Below are positions 1 to 9,536 of a DNA stretch of 64,000 bases, piece after piece. The notes below the pieces were generated by a model. The model did no database searches and was not told the DNA's origin. It saw nothing but the letters and a program-made list of their open reading frames with translations. The position numbers were made by a program, and so were the translations under genes. The stretch's first letter is position 1, and each line of letters opens with the position of its first letter. The DNA lies in contig CAMYVQ010000004.1 of the NCBI GenBank assembly GCA_947302435.1, positions 1 through 64,000 of the forward strand, read 5' to 3'. This DNA is from an uncultured Prevotella sp. (GTDB taxonomy: Bacteria; Bacteroidota; Bacteroidia; Bacteroidales; Bacteroidaceae).

Positions 1-402
1 TGCTTCGGCCAGGCATTCCTCGAGCTGCACCCCACAAAGTATGCTGAGGAACTGGTGAAGAAGATGGAGAAGAGCGGTGCCAAGGCTTACCTCGTGAACA
101 CAGGTTGGAACGGTACTGGCAAGCGTATCTCTATCAAGGATACACGTGGTATCATCGACGCTATCCTGGGTGGTGACATCCTGAACGCTCCTACCAAGAA
201 GATTCCTTACTTCGACTTCGAGGTTCCCACACAGCTCAACGGCGTGGCTTGGGGCATTCTCGATCCTCGCGACACCTATCAGAACCGCGATGAGTGGGAG
301 GAGAAGGCCAAGGATCTGGCTGCCCGCTTCATCAAGAACTTCAAGAAGTACGAGGGCAACGAGGCCGGTAAGGCTCTGGTCGCTGCAGGTCCGAAGCTCT
401 AA
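1..402 (+). CDS. pckA: Phosphoenolpyruvate carboxykinase (ATP), C-terminal part
   Basis: This is the last 133 codons of ATP-dependent PEP carboxykinase, open at the window edge. The enzyme interconverts oxaloacetate plus ATP with PEP, CO2 and ADP; in succinate-forming Bacteroidales it is thought to run mainly in the carboxylating direction. The visible part contains the family's C-terminal stretch with [11 protein letters not shown] and the following KRISIKDTR, which I recognise as the adenine-binding end of the enzyme, and it stops at a normal family length. Frame 1 is open from the first base, so no start is visible. Two hairpins follow before the next promoter. Confidence 0.95.
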   Translation, partial: CFGQAFLELHPTKYAEELVKKMEKSGAKAYLVNTGWNGTGKRISIKDTRGIIDAILGGDILNAPTKKIPYFDFEVPTQLNGVAWGILDPRDTYQNRDEWEEKAKDLAARFIKNFKKYEGNEAGKALVAAGPKL

Positions 403-432
403 AGTACATTGTAAAGTCATAAGAAGAAGAGG

Positions 433-466
433 ATGAGATTAGGAGTCTCATGAACTGAGTTTTTTT
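433..466 (+). terminator. Possible pckA terminator
   Basis: A 6-bp stem (ATGAGA, 433-438, with TCTCAT, 446-451) is followed by a T7 run at 460-466, 30 bases after the pckA stop. The gap between stem and T run is longer than usual, so this is weaker than the next hairpin. Confidence 0.4.
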
Positions 467-486
467 GATTTGTATCAAATAAAGAG

Positions 487-519
487 TGGCGATTCGTATA
501 CGATTCGCCATTTCTTTTT
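487..519 (+). terminator. Rho-independent terminator after pckA
   Basis: TGGCGA (487-492) pairs with TCGCCA (505-510). Inside it, after one T-T mismatch, TCGTA pairs with TACGA. The hairpin is followed directly by a T-rich tail (TTTCTTTTT, 511-519). Its tail overlaps the -33 box of the next promoter. Confidence 0.8.
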
Positions 520-548
520 GCCTATAAAGCCAAAAAGGTGTACCTTTG
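517..548 (+). promoter_or_regulatory. Bacteroidetes-type promoter for the 628-723 ORF
   Basis: TTTG at 517-520 and TACCTTTG at 541-548 are separated by exactly 20 bases, matching the -33/-7 consensus of the Bacteroidetes primary sigma factor. Transcription would start near 552, giving a leader of about 75 bases before the ATG at 628. Confidence 0.75.
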
Positions 549-627
549 CAGCGCAATCGTGTGTTATAAGAGATTGCTCATATATTATTCATTAGGTTAG
601 TAGTTTAAAAGATTTAAGGTAAAGATT

Positions 628-723
628 ATGTTATTAGATTTTCAGACTACGGCCATGTTGGTGTCGGTTACAGTAGTGACCATTCTGAGTGTTATCACAC
701 TAAGATTCACCAATATCCGTTAG
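628..723 (+). CDS. 31-codon hydrophobic small protein, unknown
   Basis: This ORF has its own consensus promoter (517-548) and ends 3 bases before a strong terminator (727-763), so it is an independent transcription unit between pckA and metG. The peptide starts MLLDFQTTA, has a hydrophobic core (roughly residues 10-24, MLVSVTVVTILSVIT) and ends with the basic LRFTNIR, which fits a single membrane-spanning helix with a positive C-terminal end. AAGGTAAAG lies 5-13 bases upstream of the ATG. I recognise no family. It could instead be a small RNA with a chance ORF; the full match between ORF end and terminator start favours translation. Confidence 0.5.
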   Translation: MLLDFQTTAMLVSVTVVTILSVITLRFTNIR

Positions 724-726
724 AAG

Positions 727-763
727 GAGTGCGGGGTGAGCGATTCATACCGCACTCTTTTCT
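727..763 (+). terminator. Rho-independent terminator after the small ORF
   Basis: A perfect 8-bp stem (GAGTGCGG, 727-734, with CCGCACTC, 750-757) is followed by TTTTCTT. It separates the small-ORF unit from metG. Confidence 0.85.
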
Positions 764-819
764 TATATTATAATATGTGAAAATGCGTGACTTTTCCGAG
801 GAATCTCATATATTTTTAC

Positions 820-827
820 TATTTTTG
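820..827 (+). promoter_or_regulatory. -7 box for metG
   Basis: TATTTTTG matches the TAnnTTTG consensus 37 bases before the metG ATG. I see no good -33 box at the expected distance. Confidence 0.5.
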
Positions 828-864
828 CAGCCAAAATAATCTTAAATACGTATTTACGACAATC

Positions 865-2931
865 ATGGAACAGAAAAACTACAAGCGTTACACAGTGACA
901 TCGGCGCTGCCATACGCCAATGGAGGCGTACATATCGGCCACTTAGCCGGTGTCTACGTGCCTGCCGATATCTATGTGCGCTACCTTCGTCTGAAGAAGC
1001 GCGAGGTGATGTTTATTGGCGGTAGCGACGAGCATGGCGTACCTATTACTATTCGCGCACGTAAAGAAGGGATCACACCACAGGATGTGGTGAACCGATA
1101 CCACGAGATGATCCGCAACTCGTTTGAGGATTTTGGCATTTCGTTCGATGTGTACAGCCGTACCACAAGCAAGACGCACCACCAGTTTGCCGCCGAATGG
1201 TTCCGCAAGCTCTACGACGAAGGTAAGCTGACAGAAGAGACGACCACGCAGCTTTACGACGAGGAAGCCAAGCAGTTTCTGGCCGACCGCTACGTGACGG
1301 GCGAATGTCCACACTGCCACAACCAGGGTGCATACGGTGACCAGTGCGAGAAGTGCGGTCGTGATCTCTCACCCACCGAACTGATTAATCCTAAGTCGAC
1401 CATCAGCGGTTCTACGCCTGTGCTGAAAGAGACAAAGAACTGGTATCTGCCCCTGAATGAGTATCAGGAGTGGCTGAAGCAGTGGATCTTGGAAGATCAC
1501 AAGGAGTGGCGCAGCAATGTCTACGGGCAGTGCAAGTCGTGGCTTGACATGGATTTACAGCCCCGGGCAATGACTCGCGACCTCGATTGGGGCATTCCCG
1601 TACCCGTGGAAGGTGCAGAAGGAAAAGTGCTCTATGTGTGGTTCGATGCGCCCATTGGTTATGTGTCGAACACCAAGGAACTGTGCGAGCGTGACCCACA
1701 GCGTTGGGGCAATTGGGAAAAATGGTGGCAGGATGAAGACACCCGTCTCATTCACTTCATCGGCAAGGACAACATTGTGTTCCACTGCATCATCTTCCCT
1801 GTGATGATGAAAGCCCATGGTGGCTATATCATGCCCGACAATGTGCCGGCCAACGAGTTCCTGAACTTGGAGAACGACAAAATCTCCACTTCACGCAACT
1901 GGGCCGTCTGGCTGCACGAATATCTGGTGGACTTCCCCGGCAAGCAGGACGTGCTGCGTTATGTGCTGACAGCCAACGCCCCTGAGACCAAGGACAACAA
2001 CTTCACGTGGAAAGACTTTCAAGACCGCAACAATAACGAACTTGTGGCTGTCTATGGCAACTTCGTGAACCGTGCCTTGCAGCTTACGTGGAAATACTGG
2101 GAGGGCGTGGTGCCCCAGCGTGGCGAACTGCTCGATGTCGACAAAGCCGCCATCGCCGAGTTCAAGGACGTGAAGGAGAAGGTGGAGTCGCTGTTGGAGC
2201 AGTTCAAGTTCCGTGATGCACAGTTTGAAGCCATGAACCTTGCCCGTATTGGTAATCGTTACATCACCGAGTGTGAGCCGTGGAAAGTATGGAAGACCGA
2301 ACCGAAGCGTTGTGAGACCATCTTGAATATCTGTCTGCAGATTGTTGCCAACCTCAGCATTGCCTTTGGCCCGTTCCTGCCGTTCAGCAGCAACCGTCTG
2401 CGCTCACTTATCAATACCAACGACCTTGACTGGGAGCAGTTGGGCAATATCGACCTGCTGCCAGCCGGTCATCAGCTGAACGAACCGCAGTTGCTCTTCG
2501 AGAAAATCGAGGATGAAGCCATTCGGAAACAGCTCGACAAATTGGAGGCTGCGAAGAAGCAGAACGAGGCTGCCGCCTATAAGGCTGCACCTATCAAGGA
2601 CACCGTGAGCTTTGATGATTTCGAGAAGCTCGACATTCGCGTGGGCTTGGTAAAGGACTGTCAGAAAGTGAAGAAGTCGAAGAAGCTTCTCCAGTTCACC
2701 ATTGACGACGGTACTGGTACCGACCGCACCATTTGCTCGGGCATTGCCGCTTTCTACGAAAAGCCTGAAGAACTCATTGGCAAGCGCATCCTGTTTGTGG
2801 CAAACTTTGCCCCTCGCAACATGATGGGCATCGAGAGCCAGGGCATGATTCTTTCTGCCGTCGACTTCGACGAAAGCCTAAGTGTGGTGACCACCACGAA
2901 GGATGTGAAGGCTGGTTCACAGGTAGGATAG
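865..2931 (+). CDS. metG: Methionyl-tRNA synthetase
   Basis: Class I aminoacyl-tRNA synthetase that charges tRNA-Met; cytosolic. The HIGH motif (HIGH at residues 23-26), a CxxC...CxxC zinc knuckle starting at Cys148, and the KMSKS-type loop written KISTS from Lys339 are all visible. From about residue 583 ([12 protein letters not shown]) there is the C-terminal EMAP-II-like tRNA-binding domain that makes the bacterial enzyme dimeric. The 688-residue length is normal for the long form. I chose the ATG at 865 because the open frame back to 787 runs through the promoter -7 box and would add a non-homologous hydrophobic stretch. Confidence 0.97.
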   Translation: MEQKNYKRYTVTSALPYANGGVHIGHLAGVYVPADIYVRYLRLKKREVMFIGGSDEHGVPITIRARKEGITPQDVVNRYHEMIRNSFEDFGISFDVYSRTTSKTHHQFAAEWFRKLYDEGKLTEETTTQLYDEEAKQFLADRYVTGECPHCHNQGAYGDQCEKCGRDLSPTELINPKSTISGSTPVLKETKNWYLPLNEYQEWLKQWILEDHKEWRSNVYGQCKSWLDMDLQPRAMTRDLDWGIPVPVEGAEGKVLYVWFDAPIGYVSNTKELCERDPQRWGNWEKWWQDEDTRLIHFIGKDNIVFHCIIFPVMMKAHGGYIMPDNVPANEFLNLENDKISTSRNWAVWLHEYLVDFPGKQDVLRYVLTANAPETKDNNFTWKDFQDRNNNELVAVYGNFVNRALQLTWKYWEGVVPQRGELLDVDKAAIAEFKDVKEKVESLLEQFKFRDAQFEAMNLARIGNRYITECEPWKVWKTEPKRCETILNICLQIVANLSIAFGPFLPFSSNRLRSLINTNDLDWEQLGNIDLLPAGHQLNEPQLLFEKIEDEAIRKQLDKLEAAKKQNEAAAYKAAPIKDTVSFDDFEKLDIRVGLVKDCQKVKKSKKLLQFTIDDGTGTDRTICSGIAAFYEKPEELIGKRILFVANFAPRNMMGIESQGMILSAVDFDESLSVVTTTKDVKAGSQVG

Positions 2932-2955
2932 TTCAAAGTGCATCGTTCGTAGTTT

Positions 2956-4776
2956 ATGCAGGCAATCATCTTGGCGGCTGGTATGGGCCGCAGATTAGGA
3001 GACTATACCAGGGACAATACGAAATGTATGGTTCCTGTCAATGGCGAACGGATCATTGACCGTTTGCTGGGACAGTTGTCGAAGCAGCAATTGAGCCGTG
3101 TAGTCATTGTCGTGGGCTATAAGGGAAAGGAACTCCGTGAGTACATTGGTCGTCGCTATGACCATCAGCTCAAGATAGAATACGTGGAAAATCCCATCTA
3201 CGACAAAACCAACAACATCTATTCGCTGGCTTTGGCAAAGGAGAAACTACAGGAAGACGACACGCTGCTCATTGAGAGCGACCTGATTTTCAGTGACCGT
3301 CTCTTCCCCATGATTCTTGAGAGTCCTTATCCCAATGTGGCACTGGTAGCCAAGTATGAGAGCTGGATGGACGGCACCATGGTCACCATCGACCGTGACT
3401 ATAACATCGTGAGCTTCGTACCGAAGAGAGCCTTCAAGTACGAGAGTGTCGACCATTATTATAAGACTGTCAATATCTATAAGTTCTCGAAAGAATTCTC
3501 TCGTCAGAAGTATGTTCCCTTCCTCGATGCCTACTCGCGTGCCATGGGCAATAACGAGTACTATGAGCAGGTGCTTCGTGTCATCACTCTTATTGATTCG
3601 GTTGATTTGAAAGCCCTTCCCATTGGCAACGAGAAATGGTATGAGATTGACGATGTGCAGGATTTAGACATTGCCGAGACCATTTTTGCCGAGGGTGACG
3701 AGATGTTGAATCGGTTCAACTATCGTTATGGCGGTCACTGGCGGTTCCCCAAAATGCTGGACTACTGCTATTTGGTGAACCCATACTTCCCCACGAAACG
3801 CATGAAGGATGAGCTGCGTGCCAATTTCGACACGCTGCTCACCGAATATCCTTCGGGTATGATGGTGATGCAGTTGTTGGCAGGGAAATATTTCGGTGTC
3901 AAGGCCGACTATACTGTGGTGGGCAATGGTGCAGCCGAACTGATCAAGAGTCTGATGGAAGGTGAAGAAGGGAATATTGGTGTGGTCTATCCCACCTTCG
4001 AGGAGTATCCCCACCGACTGAAAAAAGAACAGATTATTTCCTATTTTCCTGACAACAACGAACTGCGATATACAGCACAGGAATTGATGGACTACTTTCA
4101 TGAAAAGGACATCAACACCTTGTTACTGATCAACCCAGACAACCCTTCGGGCAATTTCATTCCCAAAAGCGGACTGCTGCAACTCTGTGAGTGGAGCAGG
4201 CAGAAAGGCATCCGCCTGATCATCGACGAGTCGTTTGTGGATTTCAGCGATGACTTTGAAAATAATTCCATGATTACGAACGGGATTCTGGAACAGTATC
4301 CGCAACTGGTTGTCATGAAAAGCATCTCAAAGTCGTATGGAGTTCCCGGACTTCGCTTGGGTGTGATGGCTACCGCCAATACAGAGCTCATCCAGCGTGT
4401 GAAGCACGATATTGCCATCTGGAACATCAATTCGTTCGCCGAGTATTATCTTCAGATTTTCGGGAAATATGAGGAGGACTACCGTCGGGCTTGTCATAAA
4501 TTCATTGCTGAACGCAACCGTTTCGAGGCTCTGCTGCGTCAGATACCCTATCTTCGTGTCATCCCTACTCAGGCAAACTATTTCTGCATAGAGGTCATCG
4601 ACAAGTTCACTGCCGAGGAACTGACCAAGCGGTTGTTAGCCGATTATGAGATCATGATCAAGGACTGCAATTCCAAGAACACTCTGGAAGGCAAGAACTA
4701 TATTCGCATCTCCATTCGGAATCAGGAAGACAACGACCGTCTTTTCACGGCCTTTAAGGAGTTGGGGCGCTTATGA
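2956..4776 (+). CDS. LicC-like nucleotidyltransferase fused to class I/II aminotransferase-fold enzyme
   Basis: A 606-residue two-domain fusion. Residues 1-245 are a sugar-phosphate/phosphocholine cytidylyltransferase-like domain: AIILAAGMGRRLG at the N-terminus, KCMVPVNG, the LicC-like KTNNIYSL, and WYEIDDVQDLDIAE near the end. Residues about 265-606 are a fold-type I PLP enzyme of the HisC/CobD kind: NPDNPSGN, the IIDESFVDF aspartate region, and SISKSYGVPGLRLG with the PLP lysine. The likely role is to make a nucleotide-activated (probably CDP-) amino compound for a surface polymer. The PLP domain could be a transaminase or a CobD-like phosphoamino-acid decarboxylase; sequence reading alone cannot decide. 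It is the first gene of the operon, 24 bases after metG, and overlaps the next gene by 4 bases. Confidence 0.85.
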   Translation: MQAIILAAGMGRRLGDYTRDNTKCMVPVNGERIIDRLLGQLSKQQLSRVVIVVGYKGKELREYIGRRYDHQLKIEYVENPIYDKTNNIYSLALAKEKLQEDDTLLIESDLIFSDRLFPMILESPYPNVALVAKYESWMDGTMVTIDRDYNIVSFVPKRAFKYESVDHYYKTVNIYKFSKEFSRQKYVPFLDAYSRAMGNNEYYEQVLRVITLIDSVDLKALPIGNEKWYEIDDVQDLDIAETIFAEGDEMLNRFNYRYGGHWRFPKMLDYCYLVNPYFPTKRMKDELRANFDTLLTEYPSGMMVMQLLAGKYFGVKADYTVVGNGAAELIKSLMEGEEGNIGVVYPTFEEYPHRLKKEQIISYFPDNNELRYTAQELMDYFHEKDINTLLLINPDNPSGNFIPKSGLLQLCEWSRQKGIRLIIDESFVDFSDDFENNSMITNGILEQYPQLVVMKSISKSYGVPGLRLGVMATANTELIQRVKHDIAIWNINSFAEYYLQIFGKYEEDYRRACHKFIAERNRFEALLRQIPYLRVIPTQANYFCIEVIDKFTAEELTKRLLADYEIMIKDCNSKNTLEGKNYIRISIRNQEDNDRLFTAFKELGRL

Positions 4777-5780
4777 GGATCTGTGTCTGCGGAGGAGGCA
4801 ATTTGGGGCATGTCGTAGCCGGATTCATCGCTGCGCAAAACGGGCATGAGGTAAGTGTCCTGACCCGACAGCCAGAAAGGTGGGCACAACGGCTGACCAT
4901 CGAAACGCCTAATGATGAACTGCTGACAGGAACCCTCGCGGCCGTCAGTACCGATGCCAAGCAGGTTATCTCCAATGCAGAAATGGTATTGCTCTGCCTG
5001 CCAGGCTTCTCCATTCACGATGTGTTGTTGCAGATTCGTGAATACCTGAAGCCTGGAACAGCGGTAGGAAGCGTTATCAGCAGTACAGGCTTTTTCTTGG
5101 AGGCGATGAATACATTGCCTTTGCAGACACCATTGTTCGGATTCCAGCGTGTGCCTTTCATTTCCCGTATTGTTGAATACGGCCAACGGGCGCGGCTGAT
5201 GGGCTATAAGGAGAGTCTTAGCGTGGCCATCGAGCAGTGTGCCGATGCTGAACAGTTGCGTCGTCAGTTGGAAGCACTGTTCAAGACACCAACCTTCTTG
5301 CTGGAGAATTATTATGAAGCCAGCCTGTCAAATAGCAATCCCCTGTTACATCCAGCCCGTCTTTACGACCTTTGGAAGGATTGGCATGAGGGAATTGTCT
5401 ATCCCCATGTCCCTTTGTTCTATGAAGAATGGACCGAAGAGGCCGCCCAGATGTATATTGACATGGATGCCGAACTACAGCGTTTGTTACTCGAACTGCC
5501 TGTGAAGAAAGGAAGCATACCCACGGTTCTTGACTATTATGAGAGCAGCGATGCCGCTTCGTTGGCCGCAAAGTTACGGTCGATAGAGGCTTTCAAGGGC
5601 ATCAAGGCCCCGATGAAAGCGGTAGGAGACAGCTATGTGCCCGACTTCACGAGTCGCTATTTTACCGAGGATTTTCCATACGGCCTGGCCATCGTACAGC
5701 GATTGGCGCATGAAAAGAATGTCAGCACCCCCACTATCGACCGGATATGCAGTTGGGGAATCAATAAAAGTCTGCAATGA
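4773..5780 (+). CDS. Opine (octopine/nopaline) dehydrogenase-like NAD(P) enzyme
   Basis: 335 residues. The N-terminus MRICVCGGGNLGHVVAGF is a Rossmann dinucleotide-binding motif (GGGNLG), and the later SNSNPLLHPARLY region with an Asn-Pro-x-x-His-Pro core is characteristic of the octopine/nopaline dehydrogenase family, which reductively joins an amino group to a 2-oxo acid. The start codon lies in the ATGA overlap with the upstream fusion gene, and its stop overlaps the downstream transferase in the same way, so the three are translationally coupled and probably act in one pathway. The substrate is unknown; the coupling suggests the amino group made or used by the upstream enzyme. Confidence 0.8.
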   Translation: MRICVCGGGNLGHVVAGFIAAQNGHEVSVLTRQPERWAQRLTIETPNDELLTGTLAAVSTDAKQVISNAEMVLLCLPGFSIHDVLLQIREYLKPGTAVGSVISSTGFFLEAMNTLPLQTPLFGFQRVPFISRIVEYGQRARLMGYKESLSVAIEQCADAEQLRRQLEALFKTPTFLLENYYEASLSNSNPLLHPARLYDLWKDWHEGIVYPHVPLFYEEWTEEAAQMYIDMDAELQRLLLELPVKKGSIPTVLDYYESSDAASLAAKLRSIEAFKGIKAPMKAVGDSYVPDFTSRYFTEDFPYGLAIVQRLAHEKNVSTPTIDRICSWGINKSLQ

Positions 5781-7042
5781 ATATTCTGACAAAGACATTG
5801 AACTACTTGTGGCTGCATGGATGGAAATACCGTGCCGTGGAACGCCAGCACCGGCGACTGGTTGAACAGTTGAGTCGTGAGCAGCGACCGCTGCGCGTGG
5901 TGTTCATGGCCATTGACTTGGCATACTGGCATTATCAGGGCATCTACGAACAGATGGCTGCCGACAGTCGCTTCTTGCCCACCATCGTGCTCTCACCTTG
6001 CAAGGAACGGTTAAATCCAGAGGCCGACATGCAGCGGCTGCGCGACTATTTCCGAGACCGTGGCACATCTTTTGTCGACTACGATTTCACTCAGCCACCC
6101 GTTGACATTCGCAGACAACTGCAGCCCGACCTTATTTTCTATACCCAGCCCTACGAGTATCAGCTCTGCAACGAACACGACCCTCGTCATTTCTATGACC
6201 GGTTGGTGTGCTATATGCCATACGGCTTTTGGACTTCCACGGGAAAAGGCAGCTACAATCTCCATTTCCACAATCAGGCGTGGCGACTCTATTACTCTAC
6301 GCAGTTGCACCTACAGGAGGCGCAACGGGTGGCCGACAACCATGGACGTAATGTCAGGGTGACGGGCTATGCCAATGCCGATGAATTCCTGTCCGGCCAT
6401 CATCGCAGTCCATGGCGGGAGATAGCCGACGGCCACTGTCGGAAGCGAATCATTTGGGCTCCCCACTTCTCCATCACAGCCAAGAGTTCTTACCTCCCTG
6501 CACGGGCCTGCTTCCTGTGGATGGCAGAACTGATGCTTGAATTGGCACAAGTGTACAAAGACCGTATCCAGATAGCCTTCAAGCCACATCCCTCGTTGAT
6601 CACACAGCTCTATCAGCACCCTGATTGGGGAAAAGAACGTGCCGACGACTACTATGCCCGATGGCAGCAAATGGAGAACACCCAGTTGGAGACAGGTGGA
6701 TATGTCGACCTCTTCATGACCAGCGATGCCATGATTCACGACAGCGGTTCGTTTGTCGTGGAATATCTCTACGCCAACCGCCCCGTGATGTTTGTTTCCA
6801 ACAATCTTCAATCCATTCTTGCCACTCAGAGCGAGTTCGGACTGCAAGCCTACAAGCAGGCCTACATAGGCAGTGAGGCTGGCGACATCCGCCGTTTCAT
6901 TGACGAGGTGGTGCTTCGCGGAAACGACCCCATGCGGCCTCAGCGCGAACAGTTTTTCAGCGACTATCTGCTGCCGCCAGGAGGCAAGACCGTGGCACAG
7001 AACATCGTTGACGATATTACGAAGTCGCTGAGACGATCATAA
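5777..7042 (+). CDS. CDP-glycerol glycerophosphotransferase (TagB/TagF)-like transferase
   Basis: 421 residues, with the features of the CDP-glycerol:polyglycerophosphate transferase family: WAPHFSI in the middle, FKPHPSL, then a DLFMTSDAMIHDSGSFVVEY block (residues about 312-331) that holds the His-Asp-x-Ser nucleotide-binding region, followed by RPVMF. In this family a phospho-alcohol is moved from a CDP carrier to a membrane-associated acceptor. With a CDP-forming enzyme two genes upstream, the inferred job is to add the activated compound to a surface glycan. No signal peptide is seen; a peripheral cytoplasmic membrane location is usual. The start overlaps the previous gene (ATGA). Confidence 0.8.
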   Translation: MNILTKTLNYLWLHGWKYRAVERQHRRLVEQLSREQRPLRVVFMAIDLAYWHYQGIYEQMAADSRFLPTIVLSPCKERLNPEADMQRLRDYFRDRGTSFVDYDFTQPPVDIRRQLQPDLIFYTQPYEYQLCNEHDPRHFYDRLVCYMPYGFWTSTGKGSYNLHFHNQAWRLYYSTQLHLQEAQRVADNHGRNVRVTGYANADEFLSGHHRSPWREIADGHCRKRIIWAPHFSITAKSSYLPARACFLWMAELMLELAQVYKDRIQIAFKPHPSLITQLYQHPDWGKERADDYYARWQQMENTQLETGGYVDLFMTSDAMIHDSGSFVVEYLYANRPVMFVSNNLQSILATQSEFGLQAYKQAYIGSEAGDIRRFIDEVVLRGNDPMRPQREQFFSDYLLPPGGKTVAQNIVDDITKSLRRS

Positions 7043-7057
7043 AAACACTTAGAAACT

Positions 7058-8059
7058 ATGAGTAGCGTTCACTACATTGCCAGTTGGTTCTATTACGAAT
7101 CCTCTGATGAGGCAAGTTATTATCCACAGATGGGCCGACGGGGCGATTCGCCCTTGGCGCATTCCGTCTACATGCAGATCCAGGTGCCGTTCTTCGTCAC
7201 ATTCAGGCACTACAATCCGGAAGCCCGGCTGTTGTTCTTCACCAATCTGGAGTCGTTGCCACGATTCCTTTCCGAACTGTTCCAACAGCTGGAGGTCGAA
7301 GTGGTCACGCTGCCTTACAAGTGTGCGCCACCCAAAGGTTGGTATCATTCCTGGGCCAACCAGTTCTATCTCTATGACATCCTTCAATACATGGAGCAGC
7401 GAATGGGCGACAGGGACACTTTCACCGTCATCGATGCCGACTGCATTTGCCAGCACCCTCTGATGACCTTCTTTGAACAGGTTGTCAATACCGGAAGCGG
7501 CCTTTACGCCAACGAAACTGCCGACGGATGGACATCGAGCGACCTCAACCAGGCACAGGCCACGGAGATATACTGTGCTTTCTATAAGAAGGAGCCAAGA
7601 GAACGGCTCTATTACTATGGCGGTGAGTTCATTTCCCTTCGGGGCGATAAGGTCAGGGAAGTGAATCAGGCTTATGGCCCGTTGTGGGACTATAACTTGA
7701 AACTGTATCAGGACAACAAACCCAAACTGAATCAGGAAGCCCTGATGTTCAGCGTACTGGCCGAGCACTTGCAGATACGCAACAGCATAGGCAACGCTTA
7801 TATCAAGCGCATTTGGACCAGCCCCGACTTTAACAACTGCCAGCCGGAAGACCGTCAGCTCGCTATCTGGCATCTGCCATACGAAAAGCGCCGCGGCCTG
7901 CACTATCTGTACAATGACCTTGTCCGCAGCCATTACCATATCACGGACGAGAGACTGTTTTGGGAAAATGCCTCGCGCTATTGCGGTGTGCCCAAGATAA
8001 CGATGTGGAAGCGGTGCAGGGACTTTATGCAAAAGCTGAAAGACATCTTCATCAGATAA
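7058..8059 (+). CDS. Putative glycosyltransferase with DxD-type motif
   Basis: 333 residues, soluble. VIDADCICQHPL (residues about 125-136) fits the metal- and nucleotide-sugar-binding DxD motif of a GT-A fold, and the text before it (PEARLLFFTNLE) resembles the N-terminal half of such enzymes. I do not recognise a numbered family. It follows the TagF-like gene by 15 bases and precedes the flippase by 25, so it most likely belongs to the same glycan operon. Sugar and acceptor cannot be told. Confidence 0.6.
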   Translation: MSSVHYIASWFYYESSDEASYYPQMGRRGDSPLAHSVYMQIQVPFFVTFRHYNPEARLLFFTNLESLPRFLSELFQQLEVEVVTLPYKCAPPKGWYHSWANQFYLYDILQYMEQRMGDRDTFTVIDADCICQHPLMTFFEQVVNTGSGLYANETADGWTSSDLNQAQATEIYCAFYKKEPRERLYYYGGEFISLRGDKVREVNQAYGPLWDYNLKLYQDNKPKLNQEALMFSVLAEHLQIRNSIGNAYIKRIWTSPDFNNCQPEDRQLAIWHLPYEKRRGLHYLYNDLVRSHYHITDERLFWENASRYCGVPKITMWKRCRDFMQKLKDIFIR

Positions 8060-8084
8060 AACTCCCATTCGCAACAACATCGCT

Positions 8085-9536
8085 ATGACGGCTAAGAGTG
8101 AGACTATCAAAGAGAAGACAGCCAAAGGCCTGCTGTGGAGCGGACTGAGCAACGGCATTCAGCAAGTGCTGAACCTGCTGTTCGGCATTGTGCTGGCCCG
8201 TCAGCTCAGCCAGACCGACTATGGCATCATCGGTATGCTGGCCATCTTCTCGGCCATAGCCTCATGCATGCAGGAAGGCGGATTCATCGCAGCGTTGAAC
8301 AGGAAGAAGAACGTCACGCATGCCGACTATAACGCCGTGTTCTGGATGAGCCTGATGATTAGCGTATGCTTCTATCTCGTCTTCTTTTTCTCGGCTCCCC
8401 TGATAGCCCGCTTCTACGACGAGCCACGTCTCACGTCGCTGGCCCGCTACAGTTTCCTCAGTTTCCTGTTCGTCAGTTTCAGCATTGCTCCCCGTGCCTA
8501 TATCTTCCGTAAGATGATGGTGCGCGAGAGCAGCATCATCAGTCTGGCATCGTTGGCACTGTCAGGCATCGTGGGCATTGTCATGGCTTATCAAGGCTAT
8601 GCCTATTGGGGATTGGCCACACAGAACATCGTCTTCACGCTGACAGTGAGCGTGCTCAACTTCTGGTATTCCGGCTGGCGTCCGTCATGGAGTATCAATC
8701 TGCGCCCCATCCGCGAGCTGATTGGCTTCAGCAGCAAGTTGGTCTTCACCAGTATTGTCAATGCTGTCAACAGCAATCTGCTCTCCGTTTTGCTGGGACG
8801 TTACTATACGGCAGCAGAGGTGGGCAATTTCACCCAGGCAAACAAATGGAACACAATGGGCCATTCGCTCATCACCAGCTCGCTCTACAATATCGCCCAG
8901 CCAGTGCTGGCCAAAGCCGATGGCGACAAAGCCCGTCAGAAGCACATATTCCGTAAATTGCTGCGCTTCACGGCCTTTGTGTCCTTCCCGGCCATGCTCA
9001 CCCTGGCCCTTGTCAGCGAAGAGTTTATTACGATACTGATTACGGAAAAATGGCTCAGTAGCGCCCATCTGCTGCGATGGCTCTGCATAGCAGGAGCCGT
9101 GATGCCTGTCAGCTTCCTTTTCTCCAACCTGCTCATCAGTCGCGGACGCTCCGACATCTACATGTGGTGTTCCATCGGCCTCTGTGCCTCACAGTTGTTA
9201 GGCATGCTGCTCAGTGTGCCTTACGGCATCGGGCGGATGGTAATGGCTTTTTCCGCCATCAACATCCTATGGGCTTTCGTCTGGTTCTGGTTTTCCCGCA
9301 AGGAGATTGACCTGCGTTTCAGTGAAGTGCTCCGCGATGTCTCGCCCTACGTGGTTCTTTCTGTAAGTGTCGTGGCATGTGCCTACCACCTCACAAGTGG
9401 GATGGGCAACATCTACCTTTCCCTGGCAGCCAAGATCATCTTTGTGGCCAGCACTTATTGTGCCGCCTTGTGGCTGTTGGGCTCCACCATATTCAGGGAA
9501 ACCGTTTTGTTCATCACCCAAAAGAAAATTGAATGA
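8085..9536 (+). CDS. Wzx/WzxC-like polysaccharide flippase (MOP superfamily)
   Basis: 483 residues with about twelve to fourteen hydrophobic segments. The start (KTAKGLLWSGLSNGIQQVLNLL, split by function into an amphipathic helix and first TM) and FGIVLARQLSQTDYGIIGML are typical of the lipopolysaccharide O-unit/PST flippase group. It would move the lipid-linked glycan assembled by this operon across the inner membrane. Its stop overlaps the next gene by 4 bases (ATGA). Confidence 0.9.
   Translation: MTAKSETIKEKTAKGLLWSGLSNGIQQVLNLLFGIVLARQLSQTDYGIIGMLAIFSAIASCMQEGGFIAALNRKKNVTHADYNAVFWMSLMISVCFYLVFFFSAPLIARFYDEPRLTSLARYSFLSFLFVSFSIAPRAYIFRKMMVRESSIISLASLALSGIVGIVMAYQGYAYWGLATQNIVFTLTVSVLNFWYSGWRPSWSINLRPIRELIGFSSKLVFTSIVNAVNSNLLSVLLGRYYTAAEVGNFTQANKWNTMGHSLITSSLYNIAQPVLAKADGDKARQKHIFRKLLRFTAFVSFPAMLTLALVSEEFITILITEKWLSSAHLLRWLCIAGAVMPVSFLFSNLLISRGRSDIYMWCSIGLCASQLLGMLLSVPYGIGRMVMAFSAINILWAFVWFWFSRKEIDLRFSEVLRDVSPYVVLSVSVVACAYHLTSGMGNIYLSLAAKIIFVASTYCAALWLLGSTIFRETVLFITQKKIE

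Noticed and set aside
2956..4776. PntC-type phosphonate cytidylyltransferase-transaminase
   Set aside because: The PLP domain resembles HisC/CobD, not the AEP transaminase type, and no PEP mutase or phosphonopyruvate decarboxylase is nearby.
7049..8158. 369-codon minus-strand frame opposite the glycosyltransferase-like gene
   Set aside because: The plus-strand gene fits the operon, has a good start and the DxD motif; the minus frame has none.
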